A DNA stretch of 64,000 bases from an uncultured Candidatus Cenarchaeum sp. (lineage in GTDB: Archaea > Thermoproteota > Nitrososphaeria > Nitrososphaerales > Nitrosopumilaceae), in NCBI GenBank assembly GCA_958295735.1, contig OY282369.1, positions 1,844,161 to 1,908,160 on the forward strand, written 5' to 3'. Shown one piece after another: positions 40,883 to 52,927 of this stretch. Below the pieces are notes generated by a model, which saw only the letters and a list, made by a program, of their open reading frames with translations, searched no databases and was not told the DNA's origin. Position numbers and translations under genes: made by a program. How positions within the stretch are numbered: the first letter of the stretch is position 1; every line of letters starts with the position of its first letter.

Positions 40883-41055
40883 GACACACGGAATGCGGAG
40901 TGCACGGGTCCCCGCGGCTAGCGCCGCGGGGGCCGATCTTCGCGCGGACCATCGAATGCAATGCGCCACGAAAGTGGCGTATGAAGGATGTAGCGCCCCC
41001 CAGCGTGGGGGCGCGATGATCATCGCGCATAGTCGTGTAATATGTGGCTGAATAT
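40883..41055 (+). other. 16S-23S internal transcribed spacer without tRNA
   Basis: About 170 bases. A strong hairpin CCCCGCGGCTAGCGCCGCGG lies near 40911. No tRNA-Ala or other tRNA is present, as in other group I.1a archaea. GTGGCTGA (about 41043-41050) pairs with TCAGCCAC after the 23S (44111-44118), extending the 23S terminal helix into a precursor stem with an ATAT bulge. Confidence 0.8.
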
Positions 41056-44110
<3,055 letters not shown>

Positions 44111-44541
44111 TCAGCCACTTACATAGAGACTATGCGCGATGATTCATTTTACTACCCCTAGCGGACGCTAAGCTCCGCCGGGCGGCCCCCGCGCCGCTCC
44201 CGGCCGAGGCGCCCCGCCGGGCGGCCCCCGCGCCGCAGGAGTGCGCCCTGTTCGCGCGCGCGTCCGGCCCGCGCCCGCCCACGGCGGTCGGCTTGTGGAG
44301 ATCTCCGCGCCGATCCGCGCAAGCGCGGCACCGCGCGCGGGACCTCCCGCGTTGCGGGGATTGGGCCACGCACCCGTGTCGCTGACGCGGAAGCGCCCCC
44401 GCTGATCCAGATTCGTGCACGGCTGGGGGTGGGGTGGGGGATGTGGAAGGCCTGGCCCAAAAGGCCTAGTCGTCATGACGTCCGACGGCTGGGGGGGGGG
44501 GGTGTGGACGGGGCGGCCGGCCCGCCTGCCCGCAACCGCAA
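44111..44541. repeat. Post-rRNA spacer with direct repeats and a family 2 copy
   Basis: After the precursor stem, TCATTTTACTACC (about 44143) may serve as the rRNA terminator. CGCCGGGCGGCCCCCGCGCC occurs twice (about 44176 and 44216). A family 2 copy is at 44382-44424 (GACGCGGAAGCGCC..., CTGATCCAGATTCGTGC). No gene seen. Confidence 0.6.
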
Positions 44542-44574
44542 AGAAATAATTTAACGTGATGCGGCCGTACGGGC

Positions 44575-45231
44575 ATGGACAAGGAGCCCGCGGACGTCGT
44601 GGACGGGATCAACGAGCTCCTGAAGCTGGGCGTGGGCGACCGGTACAGGCTGGAGCACATCAAGCTGGCATACGTGGAGAACAAGAGCGTCTGGGAGAGC
44701 GACAAAAAGTACCTCGCCCACCTGAAGGAAAAATACATCGACACCAAGAAGGCCGAGCCGGTAGACACGGAGGAGGTCCCGGTGAAGGGGGGCCCGGTTG
44801 CGGCGGCGACGGCCGACTATGCGCAGGACGCGGCTACCATGTACTGCTGGTCGTGCGGCAAAAAGAACCTGCTGAAAGCGAACTTTTGCATGAAATGCGG
44901 CGCCCTCCTGTTCGAGGTGGGCGCCGAGGAGGGGGCCGCGGCGGCCGCGGCATCGGCCCCCGCTTCGCCCCCTGCGCAGAGGCGCGCGGCCCGCGCTAGG
45001 CGCGGCGCCGGCGCGCGGGGTGGGCTGGGGAAGAAGAAGATACTGATCGGCGTGGCGGCGCTGGCCGCCCTGTTGCTCGTGACGGGTATGGTGCAGGGCG
45101 GGCTGGAGATCACCATCGGCGATGCCGGGGAAAAACCGGGAGCCGGCGAGGGCAATTCCACCCACTCAAAATGCGGAAGCGGGACGGTGTTCGATAACGC
45201 GACTAACGCCTGCGTGATACAACTCACGTAG
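44575..45231 (+). CDS. Membrane-anchored zinc-ribbon protein
   Basis: 218 residues from ATG 44575, with a TATA-like AATAATTTAAC about 27 bases upstream. The N-terminal 80 residues are helical and charged (DVVDGINELLKLGVGDRYRL...). A zinc ribbon follows (CWSCGKKNLLKANFCMKCGA, about 98-117), then an Ala/Arg-rich linker, one transmembrane helix (about 157-176, ILIGVAALAALLLVTGMVQG) and an outer tail with two cysteines (SKCGSGTVFDNATNACVIQL), likely a disulfide loop. Function unknown; the layout suggests a cytoplasmic sensor tied to the membrane. Confidence 0.65.
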   Translation: MDKEPADVVDGINELLKLGVGDRYRLEHIKLAYVENKSVWESDKKYLAHLKEKYIDTKKAEPVDTEEVPVKGGPVAAATADYAQDAATMYCWSCGKKNLLKANFCMKCGALLFEVGAEEGAAAAAASAPASPPAQRRAARARRGAGARGGLGKKKILIGVAALAALLLVTGMVQGGLEITIGDAGEKPGAGEGNSTHSKCGSGTVFDNATNACVIQLT

Positions 45232-45376
45232 GCGCGCCTTCTTTGGGCGGGGGCGGCGTCCGACAGAGCGGCGGCATCCTGTGCAGCTGGGTGGCCGGCG
45301 GGCGCGCGGCCCGGATGCGGCCGTTCGTTGCGCGGCGCCGGCCCGGGCGCGCGTCCCGGCCGCAGCCGCCCGCACG

Positions 45377-46384
45377 TCACCCGCCCAGTTCGACGTGGCA
45401 GGCGGCCGCCCTGTCCCCTCCCACGTCCCGCAGATCCGGCTCGGCGGCGCACTTGTCCACTGCGTACGGGCACCTTTCCATGAACCTGCACGCCCCCGCC
45501 GCCGTTGCCGCCCCGGGCCCTCCGGCCGCCCCGGGCTCCAGGATCCTCACGGTCCTGCGCCCGTGCAGGTTGTCCGGGTCGGGCTCTGGTATGGCGTCGG
45601 TCAGCGCCTGCGTGTAGGGGTGCCGCGGCCGCAGCAGGACGTCGGCGACGGGCCCCGTCTCCACTATGCGGCCCCCGTACATGACGGCGATCCTCTTCCC
45701 GAAATGCCGCGCCGTGGCCAGGTCGTGCGTTATGTACAGGAACGAGACGGAGAGGCTCTCCCGCAGCTCGGACATCAGCCCGAGCATCTCGGCCCTGATG
45801 GACACGTCCAGCATGGACACCGGCTCGTCGGCTATTATCACCCTCGGCCTGACGGCCAGCGCCCTGGCGAGCACCACCCTCTGCCTCTGGCCTCCCGACA
45901 GCATGTGCGGATGCATGGACGCGATCGCCTCGGCCGGCTCCAGCCTGGCCTCCCTCAGCGCCTCGAGCATCCTAGACCTCCTGGCCCCCGCATCCCCCCC
46001 GCCGGCGCGGTGTATCTCGAGCGGCTCGGCGACTATCTGCGCCACCCTCATGCGCGGGTTTATCGAGTCGTACGGGTCCTGGTGGATCATCTGGCACTGC
46101 GACCTCACGCGCCGCAGGCCCTCCTTGCCGCCGCCCGGGATCGCCTCGCTTCCGTCGAATACCACCTTCCCCGAGTCGGGCGCGACGGCCCCCAGGATCA
46201 TCCTGGCCACGGTGGTCTTGCCGGATCCGGACCCGCCTGCCAGCACCAGGACGTCGCCGCCGCCGCCCAGCGAAAAGGAGACGCCGTCGGCGGCCCTCGT
46301 GCCGGCCCCCCCGCCCCGCCGCAGGAACCCCCCGGTGCGGAATGTCTTGGTCAGCCCCTCGACCCGGAGGATCTCGCCGGCCAC
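45377..46384 (-). CDS. Oligopeptide/dipeptide-type ABC transporter ATPase
   Basis: 335 residues, DppF/OppF-like. Walker A GGSGSGKTT, signature MLSGGQRQRVVLARALAV, Walker B VIIADEPVSML. The C-terminal oligopeptide-ABC extension has RHPYTQALTDAIPEP and CRFMERCPYAVDKCAAE, whose cysteines bind an Fe-S cluster in some homologues. No permease, binding protein or DppD partner occurs in the window, so it is an orphan here. GTG 46384 has a TATA-like TGATATACGG about 25 bases upstream. Confidence 0.9.
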   Translation of the reverse strand: MAGEILRVEGLTKTFRTGGFLRRGGGAGTRAADGVSFSLGGGGDVLVLAGGSGSGKTTVARMILGAVAPDSGKVVFDGSEAIPGGGKEGLRRVRSQCQMIHQDPYDSINPRMRVAQIVAEPLEIHRAGGGDAGARRSRMLEALREARLEPAEAIASMHPHMLSGGQRQRVVLARALAVRPRVIIADEPVSMLDVSIRAEMLGLMSELRESLSVSFLYITHDLATARHFGKRIAVMYGGRIVETGPVADVLLRPRHPYTQALTDAIPEPDPDNLHGRRTVRILEPGAAGGPGAATAAGACRFMERCPYAVDKCAAEPDLRDVGGDRAAACHVELGG

Positions 46385-46480
46385 GGGGCCGCGCCGCCCG
46401 CGCCGTATATCAACGGTAGGCGCCCCGCCGGCGCCCGCCCCGCCCGCGGGCCGCGGCCACGGGGCCGCGCCCGCCGGCGG

Positions 46481-47803
46481 CTAGGCGTCGCGCGCGCATC
46501 TGAACCCGCAGAACATCCACCGCTCGCCGAGCCTGAAAAAGTTGCGGCAGGTCCCGCGTATCGACGCGGACGGCGTCCCGAACGAGCCGCCCCTGAGGAC
46601 TTTCTGGCCCGTGAACCACTTGTCGTTGTATTCCTCGAACCCCGTCCTGAACCCCGGGTACCCGGCAAACTCGGAGGACGTCCATTCCCACACGTCGCCG
46701 ATCATCTGCAGGCATCCGGACGGGCTGGCCCCCGCGGGGTACGAGCCGGCCGGCGCGCACCCCCACAGGCGGGACTCGAGGAGGTTGGCCCTCTCCGGGG
46801 TCGGCCCCCCGTCGCCCCACGGGAACCGCCTCTTCCTCCCGTTCCCCTCGTCCCACAGGGCGGCCTTTTCCCACTCCGCCTCGGTGGGGAGCCTCTTGCC
46901 GGCCCAGCGGCAGTAGGCGTCCGCCTCGTAGAAGCTCACGTGGCGCACGGGCTCGGAAGGGTCCACGGCGTGCTTCCCGGCAAAGTCGTCCACCTGCCAC
47001 CCCTCCCCGTCCCTCTCCCAGTACATGGGGGCATCCCAGCCGTTCTCCTTCACGCTTTCCCAGCCGTCGGCCAGCCAGTGCCTGTAGTCCGAGTACCCGC
47101 CGTCCTCGACGAACCTCGCGTACTGGCCGTTGGTCACGGGAAGCCTGTCGATCGCGTAGTCCTCCGTGTACACGGCATGCTCGGGCATCTCGATGTCGTA
47201 GGCGAACCCGCCGCCGGGGTGGCCCAGGCGGTACAGGCCGCCCCCGACGCGCGCCTCTCCGGCCGCGCCGGGATCCGCGGGGGGCGGGGGCGCCGCCTTG
47301 CCGCCGGCCGGCTCGTACCTTCCCCCGAGCATGTGCTGCAGGTCGTACGCGAGGAGCTCCTGGTGCTGGCACTCGTGGTGGATGCCGATCTCGAGCAGCC
47401 TGGCCTGCGCCTCGTCCAGGCTGCGCGAGGCCACGAACTCGGCGACCCTTCCGCTCGTGGCCCTGAAGTAGCTGAGCACCTCGTCGGTAGTGGGCCGCGA
47501 AAACGTCCCCCTCCGCCCCTTCTCGCCCGGCTCGCCGAACCGCTGGTAGTACGAGTTGAGGTACCCCGAGAGATCCTCGCGCTGGGAGCGGTACCCGGGA
47601 TCGATCCTGCCCATGACCACCTCGTAGATCCAGCTCACGTGCCCCACGTGCCACTTTGGCGGGCTCGTGTACGGCGCGGTCTGCACCACGAAGTCGTCCC
47701 CCTCGAGGCCGTCCACCATCTCCATGGTCATGGCGCGTGTCGCCGCGAACTGCCCCATGAGCGTCCCGGGGTCCGGGGCTGCCGGGGAGCGCGGATCGCC
47801 CAT
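46481..47803 (-). CDS. egtB: EgtB-like sulfoxide synthase (ergothioneine pathway)
   Basis: 440 residues: N-terminal DinB-like helical domain (about 10-155) and C-terminal formylglycine-enzyme-like domain (about 190-440). Iron-binding His are visible in WHVGHVSW and HHECQHQELL. The second domain has DRLPVTNGQYARFVEDGGY, KRLPTEAEWEKAA, GDVWEWTSSEF and VLRGGSF, the FGE-sulfatase pattern. EgtB joins hercynine to a thiol donor using O2. No EgtD methyltransferase is in the window. ATG 47803 has a TATA box (GTATTATACC) about 27 bases upstream. Confidence 0.88.
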   Translation of the reverse strand: MGDPRSPAAPDPGTLMGQFAATRAMTMEMVDGLEGDDFVVQTAPYTSPPKWHVGHVSWIYEVVMGRIDPGYRSQREDLSGYLNSYYQRFGEPGEKGRRGTFSRPTTDEVLSYFRATSGRVAEFVASRSLDEAQARLLEIGIHHECQHQELLAYDLQHMLGGRYEPAGGKAAPPPPADPGAAGEARVGGGLYRLGHPGGGFAYDIEMPEHAVYTEDYAIDRLPVTNGQYARFVEDGGYSDYRHWLADGWESVKENGWDAPMYWERDGEGWQVDDFAGKHAVDPSEPVRHVSFYEADAYCRWAGKRLPTEAEWEKAALWDEGNGRKRRFPWGDGGPTPERANLLESRLWGCAPAGSYPAGASPSGCLQMIGDVWEWTSSEFAGYPGFRTGFEEYNDKWFTGQKVLRGGSFGTPSASIRGTCRNFFRLGERWMFCGFRCARDA

Positions 47804-47859
47804 GCGGCCGGCCCGCCCGCGCCGGTATAATACCCATGCGCAGCCCGCGCGGCGCGGGC

Positions 47860-47940
47860 TCGGGTCCGCCGTGATCTGGGCGTGAGATCAGGGGGCGGCT
47901 CGCCGCCGGGCGTGGCTTCCGTTTGAACCCGGGCCCACGC
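47860..47940 (+). repeat. Dispersed repeat family 1 copy (reference copy)
   Basis: CGGGTCCGCC, then hairpin TGATCT-GGGCGTG-AGATCA, hairpin GGCGGC-TC-GCCGCC, then GGGCGTGGCTTCCGTTTGAA and CCCGGGCCC. Both hairpins are perfect in this copy. Confidence 0.75.
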
Positions 47941-48452
47941 GCCAGCGCCGCGATCGCGGCAAGCCCGGCGATCTTTCCGGGCGCGGCCGCCGGCCTCGCG
48001 CGCGCCGCCGCCCCGTGTTCCGCAGCGGCGTCAGCCAAGAACGCCGCGGGCCGAGCCCGCCAGCCCGGAGGATCCCGCGACCCTGCCGCGATCGCGGCCC
48101 GCGGGCCCGATCAGGGCGGCCGCGGGGCGCGGCGGGACGCGGGAGGCAGGCGCCCCCCGGCCGAAGATCTCTGTTTCGAACATGCCAGACCTTCAAGCGC
48201 GGCGGGACGCGGGAGGCAGGCGCGCGCCCGGCCGCGGCGCCGTGCGGGCCGAATGCGGGGAAGGGGGGAGGGGGCCCGTCCGGGAGCGCCCGCCATTTTT
48301 CCGCGCGCGCCTGCAGTCTTCCTCGAATGCGGCGCGCCGCCTGCCGCTGGCCGGGAACGTCCCTCCCGTTTCCCGCGCCCCCGATCCGGCCGGCGCCCCC
48401 CGCCCCGCGTCGGGCGCCTCGGGCATTGCGCCGTCGGCATGCCCCGCCGCGT
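47941..48452. other. Intergenic, contains a 28-bp direct repeat
   Basis: GGCGCGGCGGGACGCGGGAG followed by GCAGGCGC occurs at about 48127 and 48196, 69-70 bases apart. CGCGATCGCGGC occurs twice. No convincing gene: frames here are G+C-driven and lack recognisable domains. It separates the divergent-looking EgtB promoter from the 3' end of the secreted protein gene. Confidence 0.5.
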
Positions 48453-50141
48453 TCACCGGCCGCCGCCCGCCGTCATGATCCCGCTGCCCACGAGGAACTG
48501 CAGCGCCGACACGAACTCAGAGTCCGACGTGTCCCCGGCCACCCAGTGCCCCGCCGTGGCCTTCAGCCACTGCGGGACGGCGGCGCCGCCCGCCGCGGGG
48601 GCGGCCGGATCGCCGGACGGCGGCGGCACCACCACCACGCCTTCGTTTATGAGGTACTGGATCGCGTCGACGAACTCCGAGTCCGACACGGCGCCGTCCA
48701 CCCAGTAGCCCGTGGACGTGCGCACCCACCCGGGGACCGTCGCGCCCGCCGCCGGCTGCGGCGGGGCGGGGCCGATCTCGATCATGGCGGAGCCGATTCC
48801 GGCGTGCGCGGGATCGTAGTCGATGCCGGTCCCCAGCACCCTGACGTCCAGCCTGTACGCGCCGGCCTCGGGGAGCGTGACGGTCTGGTAGTCTATCCCC
48901 TCCACGGAAAGCAGGCCTATCCCGCCCGGATCGCCCGCGTCGGTGCCGGCCTCGGCGATCACCCCGCCGCCGTCGGGGTCGATCAGGTAGTACGCGTACC
49001 GCACGTCCTTGAGCAGGCTCCTGCCCTCGCCGAAGAAGGTCATCTCGAATGGTATGGGATCGCCCGCGGCTAGGGCGCCGTCCCAGGCCACGCTGACCGC
49101 GGCGGGCTTTTGCTCGAACGTCCGCGCGTCCACCAGGAAGAACTCCACCGAGTTGACCGCGGCCTCCGGCCGGGGGACGATCCTGAACGACATCTCCTTC
49201 CTGTCCTCGTGGTCGGGGCCCAGCACCTGGTTTATCCGCCGCAGCTCGGCGCCGCCGACCAAAAAATGCGCCACGTTGGTGCCCTCTATGGAGTACGGGT
49301 CGAGCAGGAGTACCCGCCGGTCCACCTCAACCCCGTCCACGTACCCGCTGAACTGCATCCCCGCGTACGGGGCGAACTCCGCCGGGAACTGGAGCTCCTC
49401 GTGGACCATCGCCACGTGCTCTATGTAGTCGGGCGACCAGTCGAAGGGCATGTCGAACGAGACCGAGTCGTCGGCGGGGTCGTAGCGCACGTTCTCCACG
49501 TCGTCGTAGTACGTCTTTATCACGAGCGGGACGGCCGCCTCGGCAGTCTGCAGCGAGAACGCCTGCTCCTGCGCCACGCTGACGAACGTGTCGTAGCTGA
49601 GCCGCTCGCTGAGCAGCGTCTTGGGGCTGGTCGCCCCCTCTATGTCGACGCGTATGTTGTACAGCCCGCCCTTGTCGAATATCGGGCCCGTTATGGAGGG
49701 CCGGCCCCCGCCCTGCGCGTACAGGGCGCCGGGCGCGCTGGGGTGCTCCGAGCCGCCGTACGTGCTGCACCGCCACAGGTCGGGCTCGGCGCAGTCCAGC
49801 ACGGGCTTCACCTCCACGTCGAGCAGGCCGTCGTCGTCGAAGAACGCGTTCCTGGCGAGCAGTTCGCCGCTCCTCCACACCTCCACGCGGTACGTCACCT
49901 GCTCCAGCGTCCGGTTCTCGTCCGCGTCGAAGAAGCGTACGGCCATGTTGGCCGAGTCGACGTCGCCCGCCGTCATGTCGGAGGGATCGAGCCGCGTGCT
50001 GACCGTCACGTTCATGTCGCCGAAGCTGATCGGCGGCGCCACGTCGATCCCCCTGCCGTGGGCGTCGGCCGCCGGCAGGGCGGCCGCGGACGCGGCAAGA
50101 ACGGCGGCAAGAACGGCGGCCAGCGTCGCGGTCGGGCGCAA
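48453..50141 (-). CDS. Secreted protein with thaumarchaeal tryptophan-rich C-terminal repeats
   Basis: About 562 residues. The N-terminus is a signal-like hydrophobic stretch ([21 protein letters not shown]) followed by beta-rich domains ([16 protein letters not shown]...). Two C-terminal repeats of about 50 residues read [20 protein letters not shown] then [14 protein letters not shown], and [20 protein letters not shown] then [14 protein letters not shown]. This W..G..SD.EF..AIQ.L...G motif is frequent in exported thaumarchaeal proteins. TTG 50141 is 26 bases from a TATA-like GTTTAAATACG; the upstream ATG 50159 lies only 8 bases from it, so it is less likely, though it would add just six residues. 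Confidence 0.78.
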   Translation of the reverse strand: MRPTATLAAVLAAVLAASAAALPAADAHGRGIDVAPPISFGDMNVTVSTRLDPSDMTAGDVDSANMAVRFFDADENRTLEQVTYRVEVWRSGELLARNAFFDDDGLLDVEVKPVLDCAEPDLWRCSTYGGSEHPSAPGALYAQGGGRPSITGPIFDKGGLYNIRVDIEGATSPKTLLSERLSYDTFVSVAQEQAFSLQTAEAAVPLVIKTYYDDVENVRYDPADDSVSFDMPFDWSPDYIEHVAMVHEELQFPAEFAPYAGMQFSGYVDGVEVDRRVLLLDPYSIEGTNVAHFLVGGAELRRINQVLGPDHEDRKEMSFRIVPRPEAAVNSVEFFLVDARTFEQKPAAVSVAWDGALAAGDPIPFEMTFFGEGRSLLKDVRYAYYLIDPDGGGVIAEAGTDAGDPGGIGLLSVEGIDYQTVTLPEAGAYRLDVRVLGTGIDYDPAHAGIGSAMIEIGPAPPQPAAGATVPGWVRTSTGYWVDGAVSDSEFVDAIQYLINEGVVVVPPPSGDPAAPAAGGAAVPQWLKATAGHWVAGDTSDSEFVSALQFLVGSGIMTAGGGR

Positions 50142-50240
50142 TGCGGCGTTTTGGCCCATTCCGTATTTAAACGGGCGATCGGCCCCCGGGCGCGCGCTTG
50201 CCTCCCCGCCCCTCCCGCGGCCCCCCGGCGGATCCGCGCG

Positions 50241-51704
50241 CTAGTAGCCGCGGGCGAACACGGGCCTGTGGCGCGCGCGGCCGCCGCACACGGCGCACGC
50301 CTCCCCCCCGGACGCCTCCCCGGCGGCGCCGCGCGGTATGACGCGGATCTCCGCGCCGGCGCCGTCCTTCACCTTCCTCTCGCACTCGGGCGAGCCGCAC
50401 CACGGCGCCGAGATCAGGCCGCCCCCGCCCTCCGCCGCGCCGCGGATCTCCCCGTACGTGGACGCGCTCGACGACAGCTCCGCGTGCCTCTTCCTGGCCG
50501 CCTCCAGCATGCCGGCCTGGATCTCCTCCAGCATCTCGCCCACGCGCGACATGTCCCCGAGGGGCACGTCCTCCTTGGCGCCGCCGGTCCTGCGCGCCAC
50601 CGCCGCCGTCCCGCTCCTGACGTCCCTCGGGCCCACCTCGATCCTCAGGGGGACCCCCCTCATCTCCCAGTCGTGGAACTTGAAGCCCGGGGTGACCTCC
50701 TCCCTGGAATCGACGTGGACCCTCACGCCGCCCTCCTCCAGGAGGGCGGCCGCCCCCTCGGCCGCCTCGACCACCGCCCGCCTGTCCTCCCCGGAATAGT
50801 ATATGGGGACCAGCACCGCCTGCACGGGGGCCACCCGGGGCGGCAGGACCAGGCCCTTGTCGTCCCCGTGCACCATCACCATGGCGCCTATGAGCCTCCA
50901 CGAGACGCCCCAGGAGGTCTGCCAGGCGAACCTCTCGGCGTTGCTCCTGTCCAGGAACCTGACGTCGAAGGCCTTGGAAAAATTCTGCCCCAGAAAGTGC
51001 GACGTCCCCATCTGCAGCGCCTTCCCGTCCGGCATCACGGCCTCGATGGCCGACGTGTACACGGCGCCGACGAACTTTTCGGCGTCGCTCTTCCTCCCCG
51101 CCACGACCGGGACGGCCAGCACCTCCTCGGACACCTCCCTGTACACGTCCAGCATGGCCTCGGCCTCGGCCTCGGCCTCCTCCCTCCCGGCGTGCGCCGT
51201 GTGGCCCTCCTGCCACAGGAACTCGGAGGTCCTGAGGAACGGCTTGGTGGCCTTTATCTCGGCGCGCAGCGCCGTGTTCCAGAAGTTCATCCGCAGCGGG
51301 AGGTCCCTCCAACTCTTTATCCACTTGGAGTACATCGAGTACGCCAGCGCCTCGGAGGTGGGCCTGAGCGCCAGCCTGTCGCCCACCTCGCTCCCCCCCG
51401 CGCGGGTGACCCAGAAGACCTCGGGGTCGAACCCCGCAAAGTGCTCGCCCTCCCTCTTCAGCAGCGACTCGGGTATGAGCACCGGCAGGAAGCCGTTCCT
51501 CACGCCCCGGCGCGAGAGCCTGCCGTCCAGCGCCTTCCTCACCGACTCCCACACGGAGTAGCCGTCGGGCCTCAGCACTATGGCGCCCTTGACCGGGGCG
51601 TAGTCGGCCAGGCCTGACTTTACCACCGCTTGCGTGTACCACTCGCTGAAGTTGTCCCCCTTGCGGACGGTGATCCCGACGTCCGCCGGCCCCTTGCCGC
51701 CCAA
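50241..51704 (-). CDS. proS: Prolyl-tRNA synthetase (archaeal/eukaryotic type)
   Basis: 487 residues, class II. Motif 2 region RPTSEALAYSMYSKWIKSWR then LPLRMNFWNTALRAE; GTSHFLGQNFSKAFDVRFLD; motif 3 GVSWRLIGAMVMVHGDDKGL. The C-terminal anticodon-binding domain and a zinc-type tail (CGSPECERKVKD, CAVCGGRARHRP) end in GY, as expected for the archaeal type where the C-terminal Tyr matters. TTG 51704 is 27 bases after a TATA-like CACATTTAGCC, a leaderless TTG start. Confidence 0.96.
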   Translation of the reverse strand: MGGKGPADVGITVRKGDNFSEWYTQAVVKSGLADYAPVKGAIVLRPDGYSVWESVRKALDGRLSRRGVRNGFLPVLIPESLLKREGEHFAGFDPEVFWVTRAGGSEVGDRLALRPTSEALAYSMYSKWIKSWRDLPLRMNFWNTALRAEIKATKPFLRTSEFLWQEGHTAHAGREEAEAEAEAMLDVYREVSEEVLAVPVVAGRKSDAEKFVGAVYTSAIEAVMPDGKALQMGTSHFLGQNFSKAFDVRFLDRSNAERFAWQTSWGVSWRLIGAMVMVHGDDKGLVLPPRVAPVQAVLVPIYYSGEDRRAVVEAAEGAAALLEEGGVRVHVDSREEVTPGFKFHDWEMRGVPLRIEVGPRDVRSGTAAVARRTGGAKEDVPLGDMSRVGEMLEEIQAGMLEAARKRHAELSSSASTYGEIRGAAEGGGGLISAPWCGSPECERKVKDGAGAEIRVIPRGAAGEASGGEACAVCGGRARHRPVFARGY

Positions 51705-51756
51705 GCGACGCGACCGCGGGATCCGGGCTAAATGTGCCTTTTGATCCGGGGGCGCG

Positions 51757-51839
51757 TGCGGGCCAGGGCCGAAACCGCGCCGGCGGCGGCGGGCCGCCCC
51801 CCGATCCCGCGCCCGGATCGCGGCGGATCTGGGCCCGCG
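51757..51839 (-). repeat. Dispersed repeat family 1 copy
   Basis: GGGCCGAAACCGCGCCGGCG, GC hairpin, CGATCCCGCGCCCGGATCG and GGCGGATCTGGGCCCGCG on the plus strand (reverse orientation). It abuts the stop codon of the next gene. Confidence 0.72.
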
Positions 51840-51840
51840 C

Positions 51841-52128
51841 CTAGAGGTCGTTGCCCTTGCAGAGCACCGTGCCCCTCACCCTGCTCTGGAAGTTGGAGCA
51901 CACGAAGCACCTGACGAACTGCGTGTCGGCGCCGAGTACGGGGCAGTCGACGTACTCGCTCTTCATCTTTTTGAGCATCTTTGGGCTGACGCCCTTTATC
52001 TTCAGCTTTCCCTTCTCGTCCACTACTCCCGCATCCTTCAGCTCCTCCTTCACGGCGCCGGTCAGCCTCTGCATCTTTTCGGCCGCCTTCACCTCCACCT
52101 CGTACTTGTGCTCTAGTTCAGCTTCCAC
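51841..52128 (-). CDS. Small protein of unknown function with Cys pairs
   Basis: 95 residues from GTG 52128, 25 bases after a TATA-like CAATAAATCG. The N-terminal half is helical and charged (HKYEVEVKAAEKMQRLTGAV). The C-terminal half has four cysteines (VDCPVLG, FVRCFVCSNFQSR, VLCKGNDL) that could bind zinc or a cluster. It resembles conserved hypothetical proteins of ammonia-oxidising archaea. Function unknown. Confidence 0.68.
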   Translation of the reverse strand: MEAELEHKYEVEVKAAEKMQRLTGAVKEELKDAGVVDEKGKLKIKGVSPKMLKKMKSEYVDCPVLGADTQFVRCFVCSNFQSRVRGTVLCKGNDL

Positions 52129-52276
52129 GCCCGGCCCCTTTCCGCGGCCGATTTATTGCTAACGATCCGCCGCCGCGAAGCCGCGGGCGGGCCGGCCCCC
52201 CGGCCGCGCGCCGGGCGGCGGGATCGCGGATCCGCGGGCCAACCTTAAAATAATTACCGCCGCGGCGCCCGGCCAG

Positions 52277-52927
52277 TTGCTGGCGATCTTCGACGTCGAG
52301 GGCGTCCTTTTCGACGCCGAGTACCTCCCCATTCTGGCAGAAAAACTCGGAAAGGAGGACGAGATATGGGAGATCACGAAAAAGGGGATCCAGGGGGCGA
52401 TCGACTGGGAAGAGGGGCTCCGCGCCAGGGTCGATGCGCTGAGGGGGCTGGACTACGCCACCTGCAAGGAGGTGGCCGACGCCCTGCCGATAATGACCGG
52501 CGCCAGGGAGGCCTGCCGCGCCCTCAAGGACGCGGGCTGGCGCCTCATGGCCGTCTCCGGCGGGTTCACCATAATGACCGACAGGCTCAAGGATGAGCTC
52601 GGCCTGGACCACGTCTTTTCCAACGAGCTCGTGTTCCGCGGCGCCCGGCTTGACGGCGTCCTGGTGAGCGTCGATGCCGACAAGGCGAAGACGGCGGCGG
52701 CCAAGATACGCGAGTGGGGCCAGAGGCGCGAGGAGATCGTGGTGGTCGTGGACGGCGCCAACGACGTAAAGCTGTTCGACGTGTGCGGGCTGGGGATCGC
52801 GTTCCGCGCGCAGGACGTGGTGAAGGAGCTCGCCGACTTTGTGCTGGAAAAGAAGGACCTGGCGGGGATACTTCCCGTCATAGCCGGGCGCTACGGCGTG
52901 CCGCTGAAGGCCGCGGCCCCCGCGTGA
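52277..52927 (+). CDS. serB: HAD-family phosphatase, SerB-like
   Basis: 216 residues. HAD motif I reads FDVEGVLFD, so the second catalytic Asp (DxD) is replaced by Glu. Motif II is AVSGGF, motif III Lys lies near DKAKTAAAKI, and motif IV is VVDGANDVKLF, close to the GDGAND of phosphoserine phosphatase. Serine synthesis is therefore likely but not certain. TTG 52277 is about 27 bases after a TATA-like CTTAAAATAATT. The stop overlaps the cofE start (TGATG). Confidence 0.78.
   Translation: MLAIFDVEGVLFDAEYLPILAEKLGKEDEIWEITKKGIQGAIDWEEGLRARVDALRGLDYATCKEVADALPIMTGAREACRALKDAGWRLMAVSGGFTIMTDRLKDELGLDHVFSNELVFRGARLDGVLVSVDADKAKTAAAKIREWGQRREEIVVVVDGANDVKLFDVCGLGIAFRAQDVVKELADFVLEKKDLAGILPVIAGRYGVPLKAAAPA

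Noticed and set aside
40883-41055. tRNA in the 16S-23S spacer
   Set aside because: No cloverleaf or anticodon arm is present; the only strong hairpin is a plain GC stem.
47941-48452. Arg/Pro-rich frames in the intergenic region
   Set aside because: Overlapping frames on both strands of similar length and composition, no start with a promoter and no domain; typical of 70% G+C non-coding DNA.
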